This document shows, in pieces, positions 1 to 10,327 of a DNA stretch of 64,000 bases (position 1 is the stretch's first letter; the number at the start of each line of letters is the position of its first letter). Position numbers and translations under genes: made by a program. The stretch is from Diprion similis. Its lineage: Eukaryota > Arthropoda > Insecta > Hymenoptera > Diprionidae. Under the pieces are notes generated by a model. The model saw nothing but the letters and a program-made list of their open reading frames with translations. It did not search any database and was not told the origin of the DNA. The stretch covers positions 2,301,501 to 2,365,500 of the forward strand of contig NC_060106.1 in the NCBI RefSeq assembly GCF_021155765.1, given 5' to 3'.

Positions 1-304
1 TTCAGGAAGGGATGGTCCACCCCAGAGAGCCTGCTATATATAATAATATTAATAATAATCCAATTTTTTTCATGCGGTTAATACTTATTTCATTTTCAGT
101 AAACTGTTTTTCATTGTAGTCAACTTTTTAAATTTTCAGTCAACTTTTTTCCAACAAATAATAAATAAATAGTTTTCATATATATTAATAAATAAAATAA
201 ATAAATGGTTGTATACCTGTACTGCTAATCCTATAATTAGTTTATTAAGGGTCAGCTGCAAACCCCGAGGTACTGTATCAGTCTGTCCGGGTATTAATTG
301 CCGT
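1..304. other. AT-rich sequence without a gene
   Basis: Short TAATAATA and AATAAATA runs. The phrase CAGTCAACTTTTT occurs twice near 115-150. No reading frame here has recognisable protein features. Confidence 0.6.
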
Positions 305-567
305 TTGTCATCTTGCCAACTCATCGTAAGGAAACTTGCGCTGAATTGCAACTTCGAAAAGTTGGTTGACTCACTAAAAGATCAGTCCCTGTATGGGATC
401 AAGACATTAAAATCAGATTATTTGAAGAAAAAGATATAACGCTGTCGAAGGAGCTAGATATTGCAACAACGCGGGAAATAGCCGTGAAAAGCGCGACAAC
501 AACAAGCAATGCCCTAGATAAGAAGAACTCAAAAGCTGAAGTATACGCAATACAAAGCGGATCATAG
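305..567 (+). pseudogene. Gypsy-type gag fragment (retroelement relic)
   Basis: Two overlapping frames together resemble the middle of an arthropod Gypsy Gag. The first frame reads RKLALNCNFEKLVDSLKDQ. After a frameshift near 395-400 the second frame reads DQDIKIRLFEEKDITLSKEL and then a charged tail ending at TAG 565-567. The pattern (reduced residues followed by an x-RDQ-LV-GI-D-x-I-x-RLL-EKDLTL-type stretch) is a familiar Gag landmark in insect Gypsy elements. No protease or RT follows, so this is a truncated relic. The assignment rests on motif memory, not on an alignment. Confidence 0.55.
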
Positions 568-2812
568 CAGTATCAACGAGGCATGTTGTTATAGTCCTGT
601 ACAGGTCTGTGAGATTTTTTTAATGGTTGAGGCTAATTTATAATAATGAAAGATTCGATAGCTGATGGTTCAAAATAAATGTTTCAAAAATGATTTAATC
701 GGTAAAAGATAAGATATATTCTTCAATCGATTTGGTTATAAAAAATGAACGATGACAATAAATGATATAACAGTCGAAAAGAAACAATTAAATCAATGAA
801 AGTGTTTAAATTTATACAAAGGCTTCGTCGACGAGAGAATTTGGTTTCAAATACAGAGAAGCTGTAGAATTAGTCAAATTCAATCATTTACGTTCTTCAG
901 GAAATGTGTACGTTGTATTAATATAAAACGGTAAAATTAATCGATACCAAGAAGATATATGCTGATTGCTGAACGATTATTATCTCTCGTGGTCGTTCAT
1001 AATTAACTTGTATCTCTCTTTTTAGATTTATAAACGTCTTATGTTAAAATGCAAATTATAACTATATGTAATTCGTCTGCAGAAGCACACACTATTCGGG
1101 ATATGAATTTGTGAATTAACATGGACGTACTTCCGCCGGTCAAGACATATGTTTGTACTATTTGTGACAAAATCTTGTGATTGAAGTTCTCAGAAAACAA
1201 TATGTTTCGTTTTGGCAGTGGCTAAAGCGATTGAAGTTCTCAGAAAACAATATGTTTCGTTTTGACAGTAGCTAAAGAAGCTTGCCACCAGTTCTATGTT
1301 TGCTAATTGAGCAACGAGTATTAAAATTCGCCACCAATTCTTGTGTTACTCTGAGTTGATATAGTAGAGAAAGGTAAAGTTTATCAAATGGTGAAAACGA
1401 GGATTTGCTGAATGTTGGAGAATACTGCTTGAATTGGACTTATCTTTGGATGCACTCGTATGGGAGGACGAGATTGAAGGCCGTCGCATCGTGTCGGTCT
1501 AAGTCGATGGTATTCTGGAGCAGAGTCTCACCTCCGATTCATACAGGTAGTTGAATGGAATTCGTAACGATAATGTTCAGCCACGCAGTCTTGATGAATT
1601 TAGAATTTAGATGGTTTAATGCCGAAATAGTTATTGTTTGAAAATGTTCAAGAGTTCACTCGATGGTTTAATTGAATTGATGAATTATATAAATGAAAAG
1701 ATTGTTTAATTAAAAATATAGCGTGATTATTATCAGTATTATTATTTTCGATGAACACTTAATATTACCTGATTCTCTTTGAATCATGGCAGGACCTGAT
1801 TTGATTCAAGGAAAATGGAATATCATGAAAATGTCTATTCGCGAAAATATTAGAATTAGTAACTAACAGAAGCGAGTTGAAATTAGTTGATAGTGAGTCT
1901 TTTGCATTTCAAGAAGTAAACTGAATAGTCGAGATTATCGAATCAGCACGAGACTTTAGTCTGGTTTCCATTAACATTTCACTACTATTGCTGAGAAGGG
2001 CTAATACGGGTTCACGTCCACACACCTCGTGACTTGACAGACGAAAGACATATGGCTTCTTGGGCCTGACGGTCCAAGAGCCCAAGGCTGCAACCTTTTG
2101 TATTAACGCGCGCGTTAATTAGCCAATGAGGTGTAAGATTGACCTTGAGCTGGACCTATGAGTCAGCTGTTTTTGCCGGAGCACGACCTGGGTAATCCAA
2201 TGGTTCTTAGTCTTGTCATTTACATAATTAAAATATCGATAAAAGATATCTTGGTGTAATTTTCAGACATACATCTATACTGTATACCAATTACTTTATT
2301 TTAAGGGGACTATGCAGCGAAAATAGGCTGAAAGTGGGAAAAAATTCAAATAGCACTTGTGAAAAACTGAAACAACATAGATACATTTTTTTTTTTTTTG
2401 CAACTTTTGATCGGAGTTCTGGCGTCAAAATTCAGTGATTGGGGTTTGAATAATATGAATATTTAAGGAAGATATGGGCGGATGTAGAGAACCCCGCGTC
2501 TCACGTGTAGCTCTCTTATTGCCATGATTTTGAGTGAACGGTTTCAGTTTTTGGCAATTTCCAAGCGGCATTCTCTGTGTTGGATGTTCCTTCACAGATT
2601 GAACCGATATTTTCTGGAAAAACATGAAAATTGAAAAAACCGCGTGAAAATTTGAAAAAATGTTAAAAAATGGATGACATTTATTGTAAAAACAACAATA
2701 GTGATTTTTCTTACATAGACGTTGGTTTAATGTTCAGAGAAAGTTGATATCTTCATTTAAAAAAAATTGAAAAGATATCTTCAATGGTTCTCGAATTATC
2801 GTGGCAAAACTA
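568..2812. other. Unassigned intergenic or repeat-derived DNA
   Basis: No convincing coding region. It contains a 50-bp tandem duplication (1178-1277, listed separately), a GC-richer stretch near 2000-2200 and a poly-T run near 2390. A 66-codon minus-strand frame at 2425-2625 has no recognisable motif and I do not call it a gene. Confidence 0.5.
1178..1277. repeat. Tandem duplication, 50 bp x 2
   Basis: Two adjacent copies (1178-1227 and 1228-1277), each containing GATTGAAGTTCTCAGAAAAC and CAATATGTTTCGTTTT. They differ at only a few positions (GGCAGTGGC versus GACAGTAGC). It looks like a simple recent local duplication. Confidence 0.9.
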
Positions 2813-3130
2813 TTACAAAATACTACGGTAGAAACATTGCAACTCACGTACGTTAAAAATCGCCGGCGCTGTAGAAGGACGTCTCGATCTCTGCTGCTTG
2901 TGTTGCAGCAATCGCGTAGCAAATCGATGTAGCGTGACTCCCGATGTTGATAAACAACTTTTATCTAAAATGCCAATCCAGTATGACATACCGAGCATTG
3001 CATACTGCATTCCTTTCTTGCACACTTTACACAGCACAAGTTCACTCAGCGCACAGAAAACGGTGACAAAGTTTATAATTTCAAACGCGATATCAGGATT
3101 AGCCGCGCGATCTCGTCGAGACGAGCTCAT
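2813..3130 (-). pseudogene. Possible fragment of an unnamed insect transposon protein
   Basis: From the ATG at 3128-3130 the minus strand encodes an Arg/Ser-rich start, then a hydrophobic stretch (FEIINFVTVFCALSELVLCK) and a C-x2-C pair (CKVCKK). Many unannotated insect transposon-encoded proteins begin with a basic stretch, an I/V-N-F-x-x-VF-x-x-LS segment and a CK-x-C motif, and this resembles such an N-terminus. The downstream part does not look conserved. The overlapping plus-strand frame at 2898-3233 looks like its shadow. Weak evidence. Confidence 0.25.
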
Positions 3131-3233
3131 CTTTCTCCACCTTTTCCTTCTCATTATTATTAGTATTATTTTTATTATTATTCAACTCAATCAATCTAAT
3201 CACGGATCCGGGAGTCCGTCACTCCGTGCATAA

Positions 3234-3845
3234 TGCATTTCCCTTGCCATAAAAAAAAAATTAATAAATAAATTCATATTATGAATAATATAATATAAAA
3301 TAAAATGATATAATAAAAATATAATAAAATAATAACATTAATTATTATTTATAATAGTAGTATTAATAATTTCTGAATATCTTATGCCGTTTTATCCGAT
3401 ATGAAATGTTTTCCGCTCGTAGTACGGTACGTAGTACAGCTTTACTAAAATATACAGGAGCATGATTCAATATGCAGCATTATTATAATCTCATGGACAT
3501 TCTGCGTCCACTCGGCCTTTACAGCGTCATAGCTCTTAAACTTTACATTTCAGGGAAAACAATTTCAGATAAAATTTATAGGAAATTTTATGTTCTACAA
3601 ATTTGGTTATTACCATTTTTCATGTATCATCAACCGTTAACTATATATTTAGCAATAAACAAATTGAAAAAAGTTTGGAGCGCTATAAATAAAAATCTAT
3701 GCATCGTACAGAAAGAAGTTATCGATAAAAGTTGTAGAGAATGTTATTATCTACGAAAATGATTCGTACTATTTTTGTCGTACGATGCACAGTTCACGAG
3801 ATATTTGATAAAACGTGTTTTCCAAGATGGCGGCTAACGCCCCCC
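3234..3845. other. AT-rich DNA, no supported gene
   Basis: Low-complexity AATAAT/ATAAAA sequence at 3250-3370. A 96-codon plus-strand frame follows at 3472-3762; it is hydrophobic in its middle but has no motif I recognise and no neighbouring gene context. A run of about sixteen C begins near 3841. Confidence 0.5.
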
Positions 3846-3959
3846 CCCCCCCCCCCGTGACACCAACTTGCATTTATATTCAGTGGACACCCCTGAACAT
3901 GATCCAACAGTAAAATTTGGTGTGTAGAAGATTGCAGAGAAAAAATACGCGGCTCTTAG

Positions 3960-4099
3960 CCTAAAGAGGACGTCCTTCAATTATGGATCGGAAAAACTTT
4001 AGGGTGGAAAACATAGCAAGTAGTTAACGATTATATGTGCTATATTTCCGTTGATCGAGAGGAAGTTTTTTGGAGTAAAATCCCAACGGTTCTCATTTT
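3960..4099 (-). pseudogene. RNase H region of the interrupted Gypsy element (left of the Copia)
   Basis: On the minus strand the reading that stops at 15263 resumes here after one copy of the ATTTT target duplication. It gives EPLGFYSKKL and then a STY-x-R-x-LLA segment, the standard start of a Gypsy RNase H domain. The codon just before EPLG is TGA (4093-4095), where relatives carry Trp. Further stops follow and the similarity fades near 3960. This continuation is the best evidence that the Copia landed in a pre-existing Gypsy pol gene. Confidence 0.75.
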
Positions 4100-4401
4100 T
4101 GTTAGGTTGGCAACATTGCCGGCCCGCCTCACCGACTCTCCTCTTATCCCCCACCCTACCTACTATGCCGCGCGGCATTCACCCTCTCGCACTGTGACTT
4201 TACATGAGAGGCTTGAAGGTCCACGCCGCACGTATTATTAGAGACTGACTTGTGATATTAAGTAACTGTGATATAAGAGGAAGTAACATAAGAAGACTAG
4301 AGACCAAATATAAATAATAAAATAACTATATAGAGTGTTTATCAGAGGTAAGTCTTTTATTCAATCCCCGGCCTCGTTCCTTGGAATCCCATAATCCAAC
4401 A
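4100..4401 (+). repeat. Copia 5' LTR (302 bp)
   Basis: Starts TG and ends CA, with the same length as the 3' LTR at 14961-15262. Visible differences are a handful of substitutions, for example TTTACATGAGAGGC versus TTCACATGAGGGGC. Flanked on the left by the target duplication ATTTT. Confidence 0.95.
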
Positions 4402-4415
4402 GGTTATGGGCCCAG
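4402..4415 (+). promoter_or_regulatory. Primer-binding site, initiator-tRNA-Met type
   Basis: GGTTATGGGCCCAG lies directly after the LTR. This sequence, related to the initiator tRNA-Met, is commonly found after the LTR of insect Copia elements and is where minus-strand DNA synthesis is primed. Confidence 0.75.
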
Positions 4416-5751
4416 GGCACACGGTACATTGCGCTTACTGTTAGAGAAAGGTTTTTTTGTGACGTGTGTTCCGGAATAAGGATTGATGTGTCTTGCCTAG
4501 AGAGAAGAGAAAAACAAAGCACTGAGAGGAAAGAGCGCCCGCAGAATGTTGAAAAACTTTCTAGAGGCAAAGAAAAAATTAGAGGTAAGCAAAAAAATTA
4601 CTAAGAAAATTCGTAGCGTGGTGGCATAAGATGTGCACAGAGTAATACTTATTAAGAGGATAGAGTTGTACTTATTAAGAGGATAGAGTTGTACTTATTA
4701 AGAGGATAGAGTTGTACTTATTAAGAGGATAGAGAATAGAGATTGTGGAGGTAAAAAGCTAATGGGGAAAGGTGCAGCGTACACGTGCGATTAGAAGAAA
4801 AACGTGGTCGGGACGCCGGTTCGGTCGGCCATCTTGGCTTGGCGCGAAGCCAGCGTCTTGAAAAAGGCGGCAAGCCGCACAACGCACGACGCTAGAGAAT
4901 CCGTCCGCCACGAAGCGCGGAACTATTTTTCGCGCGCGCACGAACACAAGAGCTGCCACGTGCGTCCAGGCGCACGCGGTCAACCTTCCTCAGGCTCTCC
5001 GAAAGTACGCTGAGCAACAACAGGTGCATGCACAAAGAAAAATCCATGTAAAATGCTTAGCTAATTGTTTGGGGGTCGTGATCAGAGGGGAGCGTGCTGT
5101 GCTGTGGAGCTCTGACTGCGACTAGAGAAATCGAGGGATCTCGTCTGTGTCCCGTGTAAGCACAAGGCCTACCTAACTCCAAGAGATTTCATTGCCGTGC
5201 GTGGAATCCAACCTCGGTAACTGGGTGCAAGCACGTGTCTGGCGCAGCCGCGAGAACCGATTTTTCGTTTCGAATTGAAAGAGATTGTGTTCGTCACTCT
5301 CGATTCAGAAGCATAAAAATGACTCAAAAATTAGAAGTGACCTGTTTTAGAATACTGCAAGAATAACAAACATAGAGTCTAGAGTTCTTGTAGTGTACTA
5401 GAGTCCGGAAAACTAGAGTTATTGTGAAATTTGTTAGAGATTTGGAATACATGGTAAACTGAGAAAGTAACTAGAATATTTCACAATATTTCAGAATACA
5501 GGCTTAGAATATTTGCAAGTTAATCAAGATTAGAAGTAGACGTAGAAAAATTTGCGAATTTTAGAGCAACGTAGATCCAAAACACAAGAGTATATTACTG
5601 GAATAAAGAGGTTGTTTAGAGAATTCTAGAGTGAGATCTACTGGTAGACTTGAGAGTCATAACAAAAATTAAGTCATTTTGCACAATCCCCTAACAGATA
5701 AAGAAGTCAAGAGATGAAGAGCGGCTTGACAGCGACGACGAAGAGGCTCCT
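4416..5751 (+). other. Copia 5' leader (about 1.3 kb)
   Basis: Long untranslated leader between the primer site and the first long frame. It contains a 23-bp tandem repeat (4648-4734) and many purine-rich AGAG motifs. Short frames at 4759-5013 on both strands look like chance openings in GC-rich sequence. Confidence 0.6.
4648..4734 (+). repeat. 23-bp tandem repeat, nearly four copies
   Basis: Copies start at 4648, 4671, 4694 and 4717. The unit contains CTTATTAAGAGGATAGAG followed by TTGTA, and the last copy is incomplete. The copies are identical by eye. Confidence 0.92.
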
Positions 5752-6117
5752 GTGATGGAGATAGGAGAAGAGTCTGAAAACTCGCTGCTGGCGCCCTCCC
5801 CCACTGGCAGTGGAACCTCCGGAGGAGGTGCAAAGAGTAAGAGGCCGCTGATAGAGGAAATATCGACACCTCCAAAAACAGTGCCTCCAAGTCAAGCGGA
5901 ACGAGCTCCCGCACCGCAGAAACCGAGGGTGAGATGCGTGGAGGAGATGCCACAAAGAGGAGACATTCCGGAGCTGCTGACAGTGATACAGGAGCTAAAC
6001 AACAACGTAGTAATACAGACGGTCAATATAAATGAATTGACAAAAACGCAAGGAAACCTATCGGAGGCAATGAGGGAAATTGTCCAAAAACTATTAGAGG
6101 CATCGGACAAAAACTGA
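5752..6117 (+). CDS. Small ORF upstream of Copia gag, unknown role
   Basis: 121 codons from ATG 5752 to TGA 6115-6117. The N-terminal half is rich in Ser, Gly and Pro (low complexity). The C-terminal half is a likely helix or coiled coil with Asn, Leu and Glu repeats ending in LLEASDKN. It lies 12 bp upstream of the gag frame. It could be an N-terminal extension of Gag separated by a stop, or an accessory protein. I recognise no domain. Confidence 0.5.
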   Translation: MMEIGEESENSLLAPSPTGSGTSGGGAKSKRPLIEEISTPPKTVPPSQAERAPAPQKPRVRCVEEMPQRGDIPELLTVIQELNNNVVIQTVNINELTKTQGNLSEAMREIVQKLLEASDKN

Positions 6118-6129
6118 GAGGCAGAGAGG

Positions 6130-6744
6130 ATGCGATTGAGACGATTAGAGGTAAAGAGAAAAAATAAAGAAAACAATATGGAGGTAGACTCAAATCACAT
6201 AAGTACCGATAACTTGAGCATTTTAGAGGTTAAGAGGGTAGTCGCGGAAGAAAAAAACTTGCAAAAGATAAATATTAAGACGGATTACAAACTGACACAG
6301 AAATCGAACATAGACATTTGGCTAGACTACTTGAAGTCCGAATTAATGAGTAACGATTTGAGTGACGTGATAGATGATAGCTTCAGAGGTCCGACTAATC
6401 TGTCAGAGGAGTCGGAAAACAAGAGAAAAAGTTTAGTAAGAGACATAATTATAAATCATATAGATGAGTGCTATCATAAGAGGATCCTTAATGCTAGAGA
6501 GCCAAAAGAGATTCTAGAGAAATTAATGACATTTAAGACGACAGAGCTAAACGTCACACAGACTTCTGTTAGAGCAAAACTGCACCAAATTGAAATGAAA
6601 AGAGGAGAAAAAGTAGACGATTTCTGTGAACGTTTCGAATCTATTATTAGAGAATACGGAATGTGTAAAGATGCGAACCCCCTCTCCGAACAAGAGAAAA
6701 GGGCAGCGTTTTATCGGGCCGTGGTACAAGCAGTACCGAAGTGA
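6130..6744 (+). CDS. Copia Gag, N-terminal part
   Basis: 204 codons. It contains the usual Copia Gag helical core: a W-x-x-YLKSEL segment near residue 70, an ILEKL-x-TFKT stretch, the V-x-AKLHQI-x-M-K-G repeat and FCERFESIIREY. This resembles the UBN2-type Gag core that assembles virus-like particles. The frame ends at TGA 6742-6744, while the rest of Gag continues in another frame from about 6741, so a frameshift separates core and nucleocapsid. There are many Arg AGA and Leu TTA codons, which generate frequent TAGAG motifs. Confidence 0.85.
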   Translation: MRLRRLEVKRKNKENNMEVDSNHISTDNLSILEVKRVVAEEKNLQKINIKTDYKLTQKSNIDIWLDYLKSELMSNDLSDVIDDSFRGPTNLSEESENKRKSLVRDIIINHIDECYHKRILNAREPKEILEKLMTFKTTELNVTQTSVRAKLHQIEMKRGEKVDDFCERFESIIREYGMCKDANPLSEQEKRAAFYRAVVQAVPK

Positions 6745-7655
6745 GAAACGCTGATCTTATAAGAAGGCAAACAACAAAGGAAATGAGTTTAGAGGAAATA
6801 AGATCGTTCCTTTTTCAGTTAGAGGCAGAAAAGAAAGAGGAAAATGCTGCTAGAGGAGGAGGAGGTGGGCTGCAAGCAAACAGAGTATACACAAATTCAT
6901 CAACAAATCAAGAGGAAAAATGCTACCGCTGCAGCAGGCCGGGACACTGGGCAAAAGAGTGCCCCCTAAAGGCTAAGAACTTATGGTTCTGCTATTATTG
7001 CCAAGCAGTAAAGAACCATAAGGGGTCAGACTGCACAACACAAAACGGTTACAACAAAGCCATAAACAAAAATACATTTAGAGGTAAAACTGCTCAAGAG
7101 TCGGGAAATAAGAGGGACGAGTCTAATAGAGTAAATAATAGAGGGAAAATAACGAAATTTAAGAAGGACAATAGAAGGTTGAGGAGAGCGGCCACCCAGA
7201 TGACAAAAGAGAATAACCAAAACGAAAACAAACAAGGTAAGGGTATAGCATATATAGATTTCATTGCTGATTCAGGTGCGACAGATCACATTGTGAACAA
7301 GACAATGATTCTAACCGATTTCAAAACATGCAAAAATAATGTTATTAAGAGCGCAAATAAAAACGAATTTGCAGACATTTCAATAGATGGAAAGGGAAGT
7401 CTAATATTAGAGTCGAATAGTGCAGAGAACAGTAGTTTTAAACTAACAGAGGTTTATGCAGCTAGAGATATATCAGAGAATTTACTCTCGCTAAGAAGGC
7501 TAGCTGATGCTGGATTCGGTATCTATTTGGACGATGAGACATTTAGAGTATACGAAAAGAGTACAAATAAAACTATTATGGAGGGAGACTACGAGAGACC
7601 GAACTGGGTGATTAGATTCACAGATCAACAAGCTAGAACAAACAAAACTCAGTGA
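6741..7655 (+). CDS. Copia nucleocapsid and protease
   Basis: 304 codons. Near residue 60 is a CCHC knuckle, CYRCSRPGHWAKEC, that binds element RNA, followed by a second Cys/His cluster. Near residue 175 is FIADSGATDHIV, the catalytic D-S/T-G site of the Copia aspartic protease, followed by the IDGKGSL flap-like region and SENLLSLRRLADAG, the typical end of the protease region before integrase. The frame ends at TGA 7653-7655 and the integrase resumes within 5 bp in another frame, so the polyprotein is broken here as well. Confidence 0.9.
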   Translation: MRNADLIRRQTTKEMSLEEIRSFLFQLEAEKKEENAARGGGGGLQANRVYTNSSTNQEEKCYRCSRPGHWAKECPLKAKNLWFCYYCQAVKNHKGSDCTTQNGYNKAINKNTFRGKTAQESGNKRDESNRVNNRGKITKFKKDNRRLRRAATQMTKENNQNENKQGKGIAYIDFIADSGATDHIVNKTMILTDFKTCKNNVIKSANKNEFADISIDGKGSLILESNSAENSSFKLTEVYAARDISENLLSLRRLADAGFGIYLDDETFRVYEKSTNKTIMEGDYERPNWVIRFTDQQARTNKTQ

Positions 7656-7659
7656 ATCT

Positions 7660-9147
7660 ATGTTGTGGCACATAAGATTAGGTCACGCCTCACTGGGATA
7701 TCTGAGGAAACTCCAAAAATTAGAGATAGAATTAGAGAACGTAAACTTTGACGAAACTATACTGGATTGCGAGGTCTGCATAATGGCAAAAATGAACAAG
7801 TTGCCGTTCAAAGAGGTTAGAGCAAAGACACAAAGGCTTTTCCAAATAATACACACAGATATTATGGGTCCAATTAAGCCGACTTCGTATCCGGGTAATA
7901 AGAGGTTCATAGTAGTATTCGTAGACGAATATTCTAGATGAGCAAAAGCATACCCACTAAAATCAAAAGAGGAAGCAGGAGACGCGCCAGAGAGTTTCTT
8001 AATATCTGGAGGGAATTTGCTAGGGAAAGACAAAAAGGTGTGCTATATAAAATCAGACCAAGGTACAGAGTACACGGGCGGAAAATTCTTAGAGATACTT
8101 AAGAGGGAGAAAATAGAGTCAGAGTTTTCGCACCCGTATACACCAGAGCACAATGGACTGGCGGAACGATTTAATGACATTTTGCAGAGAAAAATTAGAT
8201 CGGTAATGTTCGACTCGGGCTTACCTAAGAGTATGTGGGAACTAGCGGTGGATGCAGCAGTGCATGCCTACAATAGATCTCCACACAGTGGGATTGATTA
8301 TCAAACACCACTGAGGAAATTCTCCTTAGAAGCGAAATATCATTTTGGTCAAATCAAGAGGTTCGGTTGCATTGCTTATGTAAAGCTACCGAAGCCAGCC
8401 ACAAAGTTTGATGTTAGAGCGATTAGAGCTGTGCTGGTGGGATACAAACCGACAAGTTACGTGCTTTGGCATCCAAATTCCAGAAAATTTATAGAGTCTC
8501 GGCATGTTAGATTTAATGAGAAAATAGTCTATAAATACGTCTATAGAGAAAATCAGAAACAGGCAAAGAAAAATGACTGGAACTGGTTAACTCAATTAGA
8601 AGAAGACAAAGAAGAGCTAGAGGAAAACACAAACAAAGAGGAAAATCAGAGCGAAACGAAGAAAAGAGGCAGACCGCCGAAACAGAAGCTACAAGAAAAG
8701 TCTGAAAGCATACAACCAGCAACCGAAACTCCAAAAGAGAACAACGGAGTAACAACTAGAAGTGGATCTAAGAGGAAACAAGGAACTCAAAATAAAACAG
8801 CAAGCGCAAAACCTGCTAGACGCGTAGAGGATACAAGCTTTGCAAGATACGTTAGTATAGAAAATCAAAACGACTTGAATATAGAGGGTGAATTGGGAAA
8901 TATACTCCTTGCATCTGTAAATAGAGACCCAGTGACGTATGAAGAGGCAATGACCAGTCTAGAGAGTAGAAACTGGAAAGAGGCAATTAGAGAAGAGTTA
9001 GAGTCAATGAAAACAAATAATGTCTGGGAAATAGTTAAGAGACCAGAAATGGGACCTGACAAAAAAAACGCAACATTGTCGACTCAAAATGGGTGTTCAA
9101 GAGGAAAACAGAGAGTGACGGCTCAACTAGATTTAAAGCGAGATTAG
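7660..9147 (+). pseudogene. Copia integrase, then start of RT
   Basis: The same frame runs throughout, apart from a TGA at 7939-7941. The N-terminal zinc site is HIRLGHASLGYLRKL plus CEVCIMAK (HHCC). The catalytic core shows the first Asp in IHTDIMGP, the second in IKSDQGTEYTGG and the Glu in HNGLAERFND, giving D-D-E. A Copia GKGY-like region, a basic linker (KKRGRPPKQK) and the NNVWEIV start of the RT region follow. The in-frame stop sits where relatives read SRWAKAYPL, so Trp was converted to stop. The frame is lost near 9070, where the RT text continues in another frame. Confidence 0.88.
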
Positions 9148-9831
9148 TAATTAGAGGCTTTAAAGATAGAAATGTGTACGAGCTAAAAGAGACGCATTCT
9201 CCGGTGTCGAGACTAGCAACAGTTAAAGCAGTATTGGCAATAGTAAACAAGTACGATCTAGAGGTGATTTAAATGGACGTGAAAACGGCCTTTTTGAATG
9301 GGGAGATCGAAGAGGAGATATACATGGTTATTCCAGATGGGTTAGAGGTAGATGAAACAATAAAAATAAACAAGGTCTGCAAACTTAAGAGGGCTATCTA
9401 TGGGCTAAAGATAAGTCCGAAGAAGTGGAATAAGAGGTTTACTAAAGAGATGGTAAAACTCGGTTTAGAGAACGACCTTCACGAACCATGTTTGTTTACG
9501 TGGAGAAAAGAAAGGAAAAATGGTTGTCGTTGCACTTTGCGTTGACGATCTGCTGATAGCGGGAAACAATCAAGAGAGACTAGACGAGGTAATAAAGAGC
9601 TTATGCGGAGCCTTCGAAATGAAAAACCTGGGAGTACCAAAAGTATTTCTGGGTATGAACATAGAGAGAAATAGAGAAAGCGGAATTTTGAAAATTCATC
9701 AGAACACATACACAGAAAACATTCTAGAGAGATTCAACATGAGTGAGTGTAAACCCCAAAACACTCCAATGGTGACAAGGCAAGTAAACAACAGGTACAA
9801 AAGGTGCAAAGTAGAAGAAAAGGAGCCTGAG
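9078..9831 (+). pseudogene. Copia reverse transcriptase, 3' truncated by LINE insertion
   Basis: RT text begins with IVDSKWVFKRK and runs through FKARLVIRGF and THSPVSRLATVKAVLA. It meets TAA at 9270-9272 (relatives usually have Gln), then MDVKTAFLNG, which holds the first catalytic Asp, and AIYGLKISPKKW. After a frameshift near 9519 it continues with ALCVDDLLIAGN, the Y/C-VDD box with two catalytic Asp, and SECKPQNTPM. It stops at the LINE junction at 9831. The conserved Copia stretch around YREAIGSL-x-YLA is absent on both sides of the LINE. Confidence 0.87.
9827..9831 (+). repeat. Target-site duplication CTGAG (left copy)
   Basis: CTGAG at 9827-9831 matches 14212-14216 after the LINE poly(A). 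Removing the LINE and one copy restores an in-frame Copia reading. Confidence 0.75.
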
Positions 9832-9853
9832 AGTCCAGGGCCTGGATGGATCC

Positions 9854-10327
9854 ATGTCCGGTGGGGAACTGGCTCGCATCCTCGCTGAGCATGGTGGTTG
9901 CAAACCGGAGGAGGTCCGCGTGGGTGTTCCTAGGGGGACACCCAACGGGCTATTCAGCGTGGGGGTGCAGTGCCCGCTGAGGGCAGCTACGACTATTGCA
10001 TCGAAGGGCAAGGTGAGGATTGGTTGGGTCACAGCCAGGGTGGTGCTGCTGGATGCGCGTCCCAGGCAGTGCTATAAGTGCTGGGGGTTTGGCCATATAG
10101 GCAATACGTGTAAAGAGCCGATGGAACGCCGGGCAGCGTGCTATAGGTGCGGTACCGAAGGCCACCAGGCGCGTGACTGTACGACCAAACCTAAATGTGC
10201 GGTGTGCCAGGAGAGCGGTAAAGACAGCGCCCACAGGATGGGTTCCGGACGCTGCGCGTCCGTAGGCGAACGGGGTCGGAGGCCCGCAACTAATCCCAGC
10301 GAAAATGGCCAAGTGTGTCCAGAGTAA
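9854..10327 (+). CDS. LINE ORF1 protein, C-terminal part with three CCHC knuckles
   Basis: 157 codons. Near residues 70-130 are CYKCWGFGHIGNTC, CYRCGTEGHQARDC and a third, longer CAVCQESGKDSAH-x6-C. Three closely spaced knuckles of this spacing are characteristic of R1-clade ORF1 (Gag-like) proteins, which coat the LINE RNA. The preceding KVRIGWVTARV-type stretch also fits this family. The true N-terminus is missing. It overlaps ORF2 by 23 bp in another frame, as usual for the clade. Confidence 0.85.
   Translation: MSGGELARILAEHGGCKPEEVRVGVPRGTPNGLFSVGVQCPLRAATTIASKGKVRIGWVTARVVLLDARPRQCYKCWGFGHIGNTCKEPMERRAACYRCGTEGHQARDCTTKPKCAVCQESGKDSAHRMGSGRCASVGERGRRPATNPSENGQVCPE

Noticed and set aside
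3472-3762. 96-codon plus-strand frame starting MQHYYNLMD
   Set aside because: No motif, no context and AT-rich composition; not supported as a gene.
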